This document shows, piece by piece, positions 1-6,397 of a DNA stretch of 43,248 bases. Position 1 is the first letter of the stretch. The number at the start of each line of letters is the position of its first letter. The stretch comes from Planctomycetaceae bacterium (GTDB taxonomy: Bacteria; Planctomycetota; Planctomycetia; Planctomycetales; Planctomycetaceae), in assembly GCA_028284485.1 (NCBI GenBank), contig JANQRQ010000231.1:1-43248 (forward strand), written 5' to 3'. The position numbers were made by a program, and so were the translations under genes. The notes beneath the pieces were generated by a model. The model was not told where the DNA came from, did not search any database, and saw nothing but the letters and a program-made list of their open reading frames with translations.

Positions 1-1
1 C

Positions 2-34
2 GGCACTTATTACGCCTACGTCGAGAAACTGTAA
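2..34 (+). CDS. 3' end of a gene cut by the left window edge
   Basis: The first bases read in frame as GTYYAYVEKL followed by TAA at 32-34. Only ten residues are visible, so no family can be named. It is reported because the frame is open to the edge and ends cleanly before the next gene. It could also be a chance open frame. Confidence 0.35.
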   Translation, partial: GTYYAYVEKL

Positions 35-122
35 GTCGAAATGACCGTGCAGGCGCAGCGAACTTCGACTCGTTCTCCAAGTGCGGGTCGACTGCCCCGA
101 CTGCGTCACATGATTCCCCAGC

Positions 123-170
123 GGGTGGCCGGGGCTGGACAGAGCAAAGCGAAGGTAGCCCCGGGATTTC
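123..170 (+). repeat. Dispersed palindromic repeat, family A, copy 1
   Basis: An 8-bp inverted repeat (CCGGGGCT at 129-136, AGCCCCGG at 157-164) flanks a 20-nt centre. The first 23-24 bases are identical to a second copy at 4733-4780, and a more diverged inverted copy lies near 2537-2582. It lies in the spacer before the esterase gene. An open frame runs through it from 41, but the signal peptide and ribosome site place the gene start further down. Confidence 0.7.
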
Positions 171-247
171 GTGGAATGCCGACGTTCCAGGTCGTTTTTA
201 ATCAACTTACTCGTGAGCACATATCAATGAATTTCAGAGAGGTCACC

Positions 248-1144
248 GTGAAAGTTGCCAAAGCGACCGGTTTATGTCTGGCTGCGATGCTCATGTTGTA
301 CGTGGCCGAAAAGCCTTGCGCAGCACAGGACGATGCAAAACGCTACGAGCATGGCCCTGATTCCGCTCGGCACGAGGACGCTCCCGCCGGAACGGTGACG
401 ATGCATGTTTTTAACAGCAGCCATGTCTTTCCCGGGACGATTCGTAGGTATTGGATTTACGTTCCGGAACAATACGACGAAACCGAGCCAGCGGCGCTGA
501 TGGTCTTTCAGGACGGGCATGCTTACATCAAAGAAGACGGCGACTTTCGCGTTCCTGTCGTCTTCGACAATCTCATCCATCAGGGAGAGATGCCTGTCAC
601 GATCGGCGTCTTTATCGACCCGGGACATAAGACCGCAGAACTACCGCCGGAACCGGGTTGGCGGCCGCGGCCGGAAAACCGCAGCTTCGAATACGACACA
701 CTCAGCAGCGATTACGCTACATTTCTGATTGACGAAATCCTGCCCGAAGTCACCAAGCAATACAACATCACCGACGATCCGCAGCGACGGGCGATTTGTG
801 GAATTAGCAGTGGCGGGATTTGCGCGTTCACAGTGGCTTGGGAACGGCCCGATCAGTTTCGTAAAGTCCTCAGCCATGTCGGCAGTTTCGTCAACATTCG
901 GGGCGGCCATAATTATGCGGCGCTCATTCGCAAAACCGAAAAGAAGCCGTTGCGAATCATCCTGCAAGATGGCAGCAACGACCTCGACAACCAGCACGGG
1001 AATTGGCCGCTTGCCAATCAGCAGATGCACAAATCTTTGGAGTTCATGGATTACGACGTGAAGTTCGTATACGGCGAAGGGGGACACAACGGAAACCACG
1101 GCGGCGCGATCTTGCCGGACTCACTTCGCTGGCTTTGGCGTTAG
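248..1144 (+). CDS. Exported alpha/beta-hydrolase of the esterase (Fes/EsteraseD-like) family
   Basis: A 298-residue putative secreted carboxylic-ester hydrolase. From a GTG at 248 the protein begins with a signal peptide (Lys-rich start, hydrophobic core about residues 7-20, Ala-rich end near 26). GAGAGG sits 5 nt upstream, which is why this start is preferred over the ATG at 227. The body has the family layout: RRYWIYVPEQY, an FQDGHAY segment, then the nucleophile elbow GISSGG with Ser187. A DGSND segment (Asp241 or Asp245) and GGHNGNHGG (His280) probably complete the triad. Relatives include enterochelin esterases and sugar-ester esterases. The substrate cannot be read from the sequence, and neighbours give no pathway. 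The fold is well supported and the specificity is unknown. Confidence 0.85.
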   Translation: MKVAKATGLCLAAMLMLYVAEKPCAAQDDAKRYEHGPDSARHEDAPAGTVTMHVFNSSHVFPGTIRRYWIYVPEQYDETEPAALMVFQDGHAYIKEDGDFRVPVVFDNLIHQGEMPVTIGVFIDPGHKTAELPPEPGWRPRPENRSFEYDTLSSDYATFLIDEILPEVTKQYNITDDPQRRAICGISSGGICAFTVAWERPDQFRKVLSHVGSFVNIRGGHNYAALIRKTEKKPLRIILQDGSNDLDNQHGNWPLANQQMHKSLEFMDYDVKFVYGEGGHNGNHGGAILPDSLRWLWR

Positions 1145-1236
1145 GCGAGCGGTTGCTAAATTGCTTTCCGCTGCCTTCTGAATCTCCCCATGTTTCCCGC
1201 AGTCGTTAAGTCGACTCTGATTTTCTGAATCGCCTC

Positions 1237-1674
1237 ATGACTGAATGGATTGAATGGATTCAAGCAGACAAGGAACGTCTGTTATGGCTCGCCGGATTTT
1301 CTGTGGTGACGTTCGTTGGCACGTTGCTGGCTGTACCATGGCTGGTTGTCCGCATCCCTTCTGATTACTTCATCAACACCAAGCGCCATCGCCTCCCCTG
1401 GGCGGAACTGCATCCCGTTTTGCGAATCGTGCTGTTGGTAATCAAAAACGTAATCGGCCTGCTGTTTATCATGCTGGGGATTTCGATGCTGGTGCTGCCC
1501 GGTCAAGGAGCATTGACGATCCTGTTGGGGGTGATGCTGCTGAACTTCCCGGGTAAGTTTCGACTGGAAAAATGGATCGCCACACGAAAACCGATTCGCC
1601 ACTCGATTGCCTGGCTTCGCGAGCGCGCTGGCCGTCCGCCTTTGATCCTGCACGACGAGTCGGAAAGCACTTGA
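1237..1674 (+). CDS. PGPGW-family small integral membrane protein
   Basis: A 145-residue protein with three probable membrane segments (about residues 16-38, 62-82 and 84-104). The signature loop VLPGQG (86-91) followed by ALTILLGVMLLNFPGK resembles the PGPGW putative transmembrane family, with Gln-Gly replacing the usual Pro-Gly-Trp end. The C-terminus is basic and probably cytoplasmic. Function is unknown for the family. It follows the esterase by 92 bases on the same strand, but nothing suggests a shared role. Confidence 0.75.
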   Translation: MTEWIEWIQADKERLLWLAGFSVVTFVGTLLAVPWLVVRIPSDYFINTKRHRLPWAELHPVLRIVLLVIKNVIGLLFIMLGISMLVLPGQGALTILLGVMLLNFPGKFRLEKWIATRKPIRHSIAWLRERAGRPPLILHDESEST

Positions 1675-1744
1675 GCGAGAGATGAGTCTTTCGTTTTCAG
1701 TCAAAGTCACCTTTCCCGCTGCGAACCGACTCCGACCCCATACT

Positions 1745-1767
1745 CCCCTCTCCCTCCGGGAGAGGGG
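1745..1767 (+). repeat. CTCTCCC/GGGAGAG hairpin repeat, copy 1
   Basis: CCCCTCTCCC (1745-1754) pairs perfectly with GGGAGAGGGG (1758-1767) around a 3-nt loop. It is followed by a G-rich stretch rather than a T-run. Two related hairpins occur at 4527-4547 and 4622-4642. It lies 70 bases after the PGPGW gene and could act as an mRNA end structure. Confidence 0.7.
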
Positions 1768-1848
1768 TCGGGGGTGAGGGGCTTTGGAACAAAAACGGCG
1801 ATCGAGGCTAAACCTTCGAAGCCGATGAGATCACTTGCTATTTACACC

Positions 1849-1873
1849 GTCATTCCCGCGCAGGCGGGAATCC
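1849..1873 (+). repeat. ATTCCC-N8-GGGAAT dispersed inverted repeat
   Basis: The core ATTCCCGCGCAGGCGGGAAT (1851-1870) is an inverted repeat matching the general pattern ATTCCC-N8-GGGAAT. This pattern is widespread as an interspersed element in many bacteria, including the dRS3 elements of Neisseria. Only one copy was noticed here. Confidence 0.6.
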
Positions 1874-2167
1874 ACAAGGATGACTATGGCTTACAGCCAA
1901 AACACATTGTATTTGGACGCAATAGAGCTCATTGTCACCCCTCCCTCTAGAGGATGTCGGCCTGTTAGGGCCAGGAGAGGAGTACCTTTTAATTTCAGTT
2001 ACCACGAAAGACACGAACTACACGAAAGGTAAATACCAGGATGTGTTCAGAAATCGGGAGCGTGACGCCCCCGCCGAGCAGACCATCGAGTTTTGATTGA
2101 ATAAGATTGACGATCGAACCGGCAAATTGGCCCCTTTCGTTTTCCCCTTTTTCGTGGTTGCAAAACT

Positions 2168-2192
2168 GAGCCGCAGAGCGCTAGCTCGCGGG
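2168..2192 (+). repeat. 25-bp palindromic unit, copy 1 of an inverted pair
   Basis: GAGCCGCA-N2-GCGCTAGC-N2-GCGGG. The unit is repeated in reverse orientation at 2288-2313, so the pair flanks about 95 bases. Confidence 0.65.
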
Positions 2193-2287
2193 CCATTCCG
2201 ATGAATGAACAAACCATCCACTCGCGCTCATTGAACGGCAACATCGCACGCGACCGACTCGCGGTGTGGTCCGCACGATCTTACACG

Positions 2288-2313
2288 CCCGCAGGCTAGC
2301 GCCTTGCGGCTCC
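2288..2313 (-). repeat. 25-bp palindromic unit, copy 2 of an inverted pair
   Basis: On the minus strand this reads GGAGCCGCAAGGCGCTAGCC followed by TGCGGG. It matches the copy at 2168-2192 except in the two variable dinucleotides. Confidence 0.65.
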
Positions 2314-2536
2314 AATTCTAGTCGCTCCGCGTACTCCGTAACTCCGTGGTGAGTCCTTCCGTCAAATGCCGAGCAGCGCTTCCCTTGCGGGTGGCTGGCG
2401 GCGCGATGACGTGTCCATGACTGCTGACTGATTGGAATAAGCGAACAGCGTTGAAGTCACATTACGGATACATAGCCCCAGCGCTATGGCATGACTGCTA
2501 CTGATGCACTTAGTTATTGGGGCCGGAAAGCATCGC

Positions 2537-2582
2537 TCGAATCTACCGGGGCTTCCTTCGCTTCACTCCGTCCCGCCCCGCT
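2537..2582 (-). repeat. Dispersed palindromic repeat, family A, inverted copy
   Basis: Read on the minus strand, GGGGCGGGACGGAGTGAAGC followed by GAAGGAAGCCCCGG aligns without gaps to the cores of the copies at 123-170 and 4733-4780, with several substitutions. It lies just before the 3' end of the minus-strand nitroreductase gene. Confidence 0.5.
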
Positions 2583-2602
2583 CACTCAGTCCCAAAGAAT
2601 AA

Positions 2603-3277
2603 TTACGTTTCCGGATTCCAGACCGCCAAATCCTCGAGTGACTTGCGCTGCAGGTTTGGCACGACCGCGTCATCCGCCGGGTAGCCAATTGGAAACAGAA
2701 TATACGGCTTTTCGTTTTCGGGTCGACCGAGAATTTCTGTAAGGAACTGCATCGGACTGGGAGTGTGCGTCAGAGTCGCCAGCCCCATGTTATGTAAGGC
2801 CGCTGCGAATAGACCGCACGCCATGCCCACGCTTTCTTTCACGTAATAGTTTTTGATCGACTCACCGTTGGCATCGATGCCGAATGTTTCCTCGAACACG
2901 ACGACGATCCACGGCACCGTTTCCAGATACGGTTTTTGCCAATCGGTTCCCATTGGTTCAATCGCCGCCAACCATTCTGGCGGCATGCGATGCTCGTACG
3001 ATTCGCGCTCTTCCTCTTCTGCCGCGATGCGGATTCGTGTCTTCAACTCAGAATCGCTGACCGCCACGAATTTCCACGGCTGACGGTGTGCACCGGAGGG
3101 GGACGTTCCGGCGGTGAGGATGGCGAGTTCGATCAATTCCTTTGGCACCGGTTTCGACGAGAAATGTCGCACACTGCGACGGCGGGACATGAGGTCGCAG
3201 AAGATTTGGCCGCGCAGTCGCATCTCTGCTTCAGGAAGCACGGGGATTGAATAGGGAACGAATGGCGGGTCGGTCAT
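2603..3277 (-). CDS. Nitroreductase-fold flavoprotein resembling iodotyrosine deiodinase
   Basis: A 224-residue FMN enzyme of the nitroreductase superfamily. The start is the ATG at 3277, with AAGG about 8 nt upstream. N-terminal RRRSVRHFSSKPVP and AGTSPSGAHRQPW are the FMN-binding segments. The protein resembles animal iodotyrosine deiodinase throughout, including TDWQKPYL, the NG...YY..ES stretch, TPSPMQFL, LGRPENEK and GYP. The three residues that grip the amino-acid zwitterion in the vertebrate enzyme (Glu157, Tyr161, Lys182) have counterparts at Glu90, Tyr94 and Lys115 with identical spacing. Bacterial homologues are known; reductive dehalogenation of a halotyrosine is inferred. It stands alone and diverges from a small gene to the right. 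Confidence 0.85.
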   Translation of the reverse strand: MTDPPFVPYSIPVLPEAEMRLRGQIFCDLMSRRRSVRHFSSKPVPKELIELAILTAGTSPSGAHRQPWKFVAVSDSELKTRIRIAAEEEERESYEHRMPPEWLAAIEPMGTDWQKPYLETVPWIVVVFEETFGIDANGESIKNYYVKESVGMACGLFAAALHNMGLATLTHTPSPMQFLTEILGRPENEKPYILFPIGYPADDAVVPNLQRKSLEDLAVWNPET

Positions 3278-3298
3278 GGCTATCACCTTGCGGCAGGA

Positions 3299-3324
3299 TT
3301 GCCATCGCTAGATATCGCTGGCAA
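3299..3324. promoter_or_regulatory. Imperfect inverted repeat between two divergent genes
   Basis: TTGCCA (3299-3304) and TGGCAA (3319-3324) face each other across 14 bases in the 95-base spacer between the deiodinase-like gene and the small gene at 3373. The position suits an operator, but the arms are short and it may be chance. Confidence 0.25.
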
Positions 3325-3372
3325 TGATACGCTACGGTTTCAATTGGCGAACTATCGCTTTTAAGGTACGCC

Positions 3373-3675
3373 ATGAAGCTCGAACAATCAAAACGCCGAG
3401 CGTGGCCGGTCTTGCTAATCTGCTCGCTTTTATTGCTGCCAATCCTGTACCCGCTCAGCATGCCGCTCGCATATTGTCTGGAAGCCCAGGGGTATTCTCC
3501 GATTCCCTTCGACCAATTGGAGACCGTTTATCAACCCGTACATGAATTGTGGCTGAACCATGCCTGGTTCGGGGAGTCGATGAACTGGTACACCAATTTG
3601 TGGGGAGAAACGACCTCTTCAAGGATTGATTGGCACCGGTTTATGGTGGCATGGCAAGCCGATGCTTCTCCGTGA
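3373..3675 (+). CDS. Small membrane-anchored or exported protein of unknown function
   Basis: A 100-residue protein. AAGG lies 6 nt before the ATG. A basic N-terminus (MKLEQSKRRAW) precedes a strong hydrophobic stretch (about residues 12-33), giving a signal anchor or signal peptide. The remaining 65 residues are rich in Trp, Tyr and His (for example WLNHAWFGESMNWYTNLWGE) and would lie outside the cytoplasm. No family is recognised. It is divergent from the deiodinase-like gene. Confidence 0.6.
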   Translation: MKLEQSKRRAWPVLLICSLLLLPILYPLSMPLAYCLEAQGYSPIPFDQLETVYQPVHELWLNHAWFGESMNWYTNLWGETTSSRIDWHRFMVAWQADASP

Positions 3676-3701
3676 ATTCCGCTAAAGTGGCTTCATCTTG
3701 T

Positions 3702-3745
3702 CCCCATGCTCTATCAAGGAACGCCAGCAGCGGTAGGCCCGGACC
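3702..3745 (+). repeat. 44-bp direct repeat, left copy
   Basis: Begins CCCCATGCTC and ends GGTAGGCC-N-GGACC. The same 44-base unit recurs at 4357-4400, with 33 of 44 positions identical and no gaps. The two copies bracket the unknown gene at 3917. Confidence 0.5.
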
Positions 3746-3916
3746 TATCGTACAGACTGGGGACATTGGTAACACTTAGACTTCTTAAGAGCGAACAGAT
3801 CAAATCAGATCATAGCACCCGCCATGGACAGTCAATTGCTAGTGACCATTATCTTAGTGTCCATAGTTTTGTACCGTTGATGGTTGCATACGAAACAATG
3901 CTTCGGATTATTTGCG

Positions 3917-4345
3917 ATGACTTTTGACCGCGAGGCATGGCAACTGATTATTACGCATCGAGCCAGGGCTGATGCGTTCGCATATGCAGCAACGCATTTC
4001 AACTTCACTTTGCCGGAATATTCCATCGTATGCAATCATTGGGTCGACCTATCCAAGAAGACTGCGGATGTCATTGAACGGCTTATCAACGAGATTTCAA
4101 ACCGGCAAAAAGGAATCGAAATCGGCGTTGATGATGGTTTGTACTCAGAAGCCCGGAATGTAGTTGACTGGCATCGGAGCAATGTCGAGACGACCGATTT
4201 CATGATCAAGATCACCGACTATTCAGAAGTCGGCGAGGATTTTACCGAAGCAAAGGAGAATCACGTTAGGCTCCATATGAAGTCAGCCACATTCATTCAG
4301 CACTTGATCGACGAATTGACTGAATTGCGTGATCAGACCGAGTGA
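3917..4345 (+). CDS. Hypothetical protein, 142 residues
   Basis: Probably cytosolic: no signal peptide or membrane segment, and a mix of charged helices (for example KKTADVIERLINEI and TFIQHLIDELTELRDQ). The ATG at 3917 is preferred over an in-frame TTG at 3884. No family is recognised. The coding DNA looks more AT-rich than the neighbours, and the gene sits between two copies of a 44-base direct repeat, which fits acquired DNA but does not prove it. The C-terminal helices suggest an oligomeric or partner-binding protein; that is a guess. Confidence 0.55.
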   Translation: MTFDREAWQLIITHRARADAFAYAATHFNFTLPEYSIVCNHWVDLSKKTADVIERLINEISNRQKGIEIGVDDGLYSEARNVVDWHRSNVETTDFMIKITDYSEVGEDFTEAKENHVRLHMKSATFIQHLIDELTELRDQTE

Positions 4346-4356
4346 TTTCAGCTCGA

Positions 4357-4400
4357 CCCCATGCTCCGCCTGGGCATTCCCGCAGAGGTAGGCCAGGACC
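4357..4400 (+). repeat. 44-bp direct repeat, right copy
   Basis: Ungapped partner of 3702-3745: identical over the first ten bases and over most of the last nineteen, with a diverged middle. It starts 12 bases after the stop codon of the unknown gene. Confidence 0.5.
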
Positions 4401-4503
4401 AGTCCTGGCAGATTTCTACTCGGTCCAAGGCTCCCGTCTAGGAACGCACTGATAGCGAAGCTCCTGCCTCGTTTCAACTTCCTTAGATGCGACAGAAATC
4501 TAT

Positions 4504-4547
4504 TCCCCTCACCAGGCCTACGTCCAGCCTCTCCCGGCGGGAGAGGC
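4504..4547 (+). repeat. CTCTCCC hairpin repeat, copy 2
   Basis: CCCCTCACC, a GGCCTACG segment, then a perfect 9-bp hairpin GCCTCTCCC (4527-4535) / GGGAGAGGC (4539-4547) with a GGC loop. The whole unit is homologous to 4600-4642. Confidence 0.65.
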
Positions 4548-4599
4548 GATGTGAAACAACGGCGCATTCGCATTGCTGAAAACGAACACTTTCTGCCAA

Positions 4600-4642
4600 A
4601 CCCTCTCCCGGCCTACGGCCGACCTCTCCCAAAGGGAGAGGT
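4600..4642 (+). repeat. CTCTCCC hairpin repeat, copy 3
   Basis: Opens with ACCCTCTCCC and GGCCTACGGCC, then a perfect 9-bp hairpin ACCTCTCCC (4622-4630) / GGGAGAGGT (4634-4642) with an AAA loop. The loop and outer stem bases differ from copy 2 while the stem is kept, which suggests the structure is maintained. Confidence 0.65.
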
Positions 4643-4732
4643 GACAGTTAACTTTGTTGCGACCAATGGCAATTCATTGCAGACGGAGACGTGACTTGGA
4701 TTGAAAATCGAATACTGCCGTCGAAACCTATC

Positions 4733-4780
4733 GGGTGGCCGGGGCTGGACAGAGCATAGCGACGGAAGCCCCGGTACTTC
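4733..4780 (+). repeat. Dispersed palindromic repeat, family A, copy 2
   Basis: GGGTGGCCGGGGCTGGACAG plus AGC is identical to the copy at 123-170. The 8-bp stem CCGGGGCT (4739-4746) / AGCCCCGG (4767-4774) is conserved while the centre varies. Confidence 0.7.
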
Positions 4781-4836
4781 TGAGGATGCGCTTCAGCGCA
4801 AGCAGACACAATCCATTTCGTCGCGATGGCCATGCT

Positions 4837-6210
4837 CTACGCAATCTTGCGGTCGCTCGCCTTCTGTTCGCTCACACGTTCCAGCAACCGCCGCTGAACC
4901 AGGTCGATGTGCAGCCGCAGGTTGTAGAACTCTTCCATGTACGACAGCGGCACGGTCACCTCGTTGAGTTCCCGCTCCATCGTGCGGAGTGTCGTGACAT
5001 GCTCGCGTAGCATTTCTGCTGATTCTCCCTGACGCATTTGCTGATCGATATTGCGCAGCACGCCGTACCACTTATAGATTCGCGACCGAATTCGCCAGCG
5101 ATAAACCGGCGGTGCGACCTTTAAAAGCGGAATCAGCAGTGTGAGGAGCGGCAACAACATAATCTTCGTGCGGTCCAACAGCGACGCGACCCAAAACGGA
5201 AGATACCGCTGCAAAAAGGAGGGGCCCGACTTGAAGTATTGTTCAGCGGCCTCGTTCGGCGGGAACTCGATGTACTTGAGTGAAGGGAACTGCCCTTTTT
5301 CTGCCAGCAGATCGCCCGATTCATGGCTGGCCGCAGCCGCCTTCAACAACAACGGGACGAATGCATCGTGCAGCTCCGGTGTCGCCACCAAATTGGCCGT
5401 TGGAGCAATCAACTTCACCGGTTGCGATGGCAAATTGTTCGCCAAATCGACGACGCCCGGCGGAAGCGTCACGCTGGAAAGATAAGGATACAGCCGGCGA
5501 TAGGCATCCTGACGTTCGAAACTCATGAGGCGCACGTCATCGTCATGCAAAAGATTCCGCACGATCTCGGAACGTGGTGAAATGACGAAAAAGGCCGCAT
5601 CGATTGTGCCGTCTCGCAGTTTGTCGGCTGCTGCAATTCCACCCTCATCGAGCAGCGCAGTGCGGGGAGAGTCTGCCGCTTCTCCCACGACGCCATTCGC
5701 CTGTAACAGTTCCAATGCTATGGCGCGAGTCCCGCTGCCCACTGCGCCGACCGCGATTCGCTTGCCGCCGAGTTGTCGTAACTCGTCGAGTTCGTCGGCG
5801 TCGCGGTAGAAGACCCAGACCGGTTCAAGATAGAGACTGGCAATCGTTTCCAGCCCCGACGCATCGCGGGTCCTTTCGTCGGCCGTGCCCCCTTGGACGA
5901 TGGCCAAATCGATGCCGTTTTCCTCTTCCAACAACGAATAGTTTTCGATGGAACCGGCGGTCGACCGCACATCCAGCGTGACACCGTTCTCTTGAAAGAC
6001 TTCGGAATACGCCTCGCCGAACGCGTAGTACAAACCATCTTGAGAGCCGGTGGCAATGACGACCGTATCGGGCGGGGCCGGCTCGACGAAGTACCAGGCG
6101 ATTCCAAACCCGATTAGAGTGACCAAAACCGCAGGGCCGCAGAGTTTGAACATGTCGCGGCGTTTCTCGGGCGCATTACCAAAAGCCGATGATGATTTCT
6201 TTGCAGGCAC
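4837..6210 (-). CDS. TAXI-family solute-binding protein with membrane anchors and C-terminal helical domain
   Basis: A 457-residue protein of the TAXI/NMT1-like branch of TRAP substrate-binding proteins. The proposed start is a GTG at 6210 with GGGAG 8 nt upstream; the open frame extends further, but the added residues are Cys-rich and look non-coding. An N-terminal anchor (about 24-42) precedes the binding domain, with TVVIATGSQDGLYYAFGEAY, LAIVQGGTADE and RIAVGAVGSGTRAIALELL as family hallmarks. A second hydrophobic segment (MLLPLLTLLIPLLK) is followed by a charged helical tail. The tail and double anchor are unlike free periplasmic binders, and no TRAP permease gene is adjacent, so it may sense rather than feed a transporter. 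Ligand unknown. Confidence 0.82.
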   Translation of the reverse strand: MPAKKSSSAFGNAPEKRRDMFKLCGPAVLVTLIGFGIAWYFVEPAPPDTVVIATGSQDGLYYAFGEAYSEVFQENGVTLDVRSTAGSIENYSLLEEENGIDLAIVQGGTADERTRDASGLETIASLYLEPVWVFYRDADELDELRQLGGKRIAVGAVGSGTRAIALELLQANGVVGEAADSPRTALLDEGGIAAADKLRDGTIDAAFFVISPRSEIVRNLLHDDDVRLMSFERQDAYRRLYPYLSSVTLPPGVVDLANNLPSQPVKLIAPTANLVATPELHDAFVPLLLKAAAASHESGDLLAEKGQFPSLKYIEFPPNEAAEQYFKSGPSFLQRYLPFWVASLLDRTKIMLLPLLTLLIPLLKVAPPVYRWRIRSRIYKWYGVLRNIDQQMRQGESAEMLREHVTTLRTMERELNEVTVPLSYMEEFYNLRLHIDLVQRRLLERVSEQKASDRKIA

Positions 6211-6397
6211 GATGTCGCTCCCTGTGTATGGACCTGCCCGCCCCGCAAAACTCCTGAAGCAGCGAGGACAGTCACACACTCATACCATGAAGCGACGTTT
6301 AGGTGAAGTCCTGATCGACGTATCAAAATCGACATCGGCGTGCACAGCCGGCTGACGACACGAAACCGGCCGGACTCGATCGATTGAAACAAGGCAT

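Larger units (their letters stand above)
1675..2602. other. Gene-free, repeat-rich spacer of about 930 bp
   Basis: No convincing gene is present; short open frames here have atypical composition and no family look. It holds a 10-bp perfect hairpin (1745-1767), an ATTCCC-N8-GGGAAT element (1851-1870), a CACGAA-type repeat with an inverted counterpart (about 1990-2026 and 2130-2160), an inverted pair of a 25-bp palindromic unit (2168-2192 and 2288-2313) and an inverted copy of family A (2537-2582). It separates two genes that converge on it. Confidence 0.7.
4346..4836. other. Gene-free repeat cluster of about 490 bp
   Basis: No gene is supported. The stretch contains the right copy of the 44-base direct repeat, two copies of a ~45-base unit ending in a CTCTCCC/GGGAGAG hairpin (4504-4547 and 4600-4642), and family A copy 2 (4733-4780). 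It separates the unknown gene at 3917 from the convergent TAXI gene. Confidence 0.7.
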
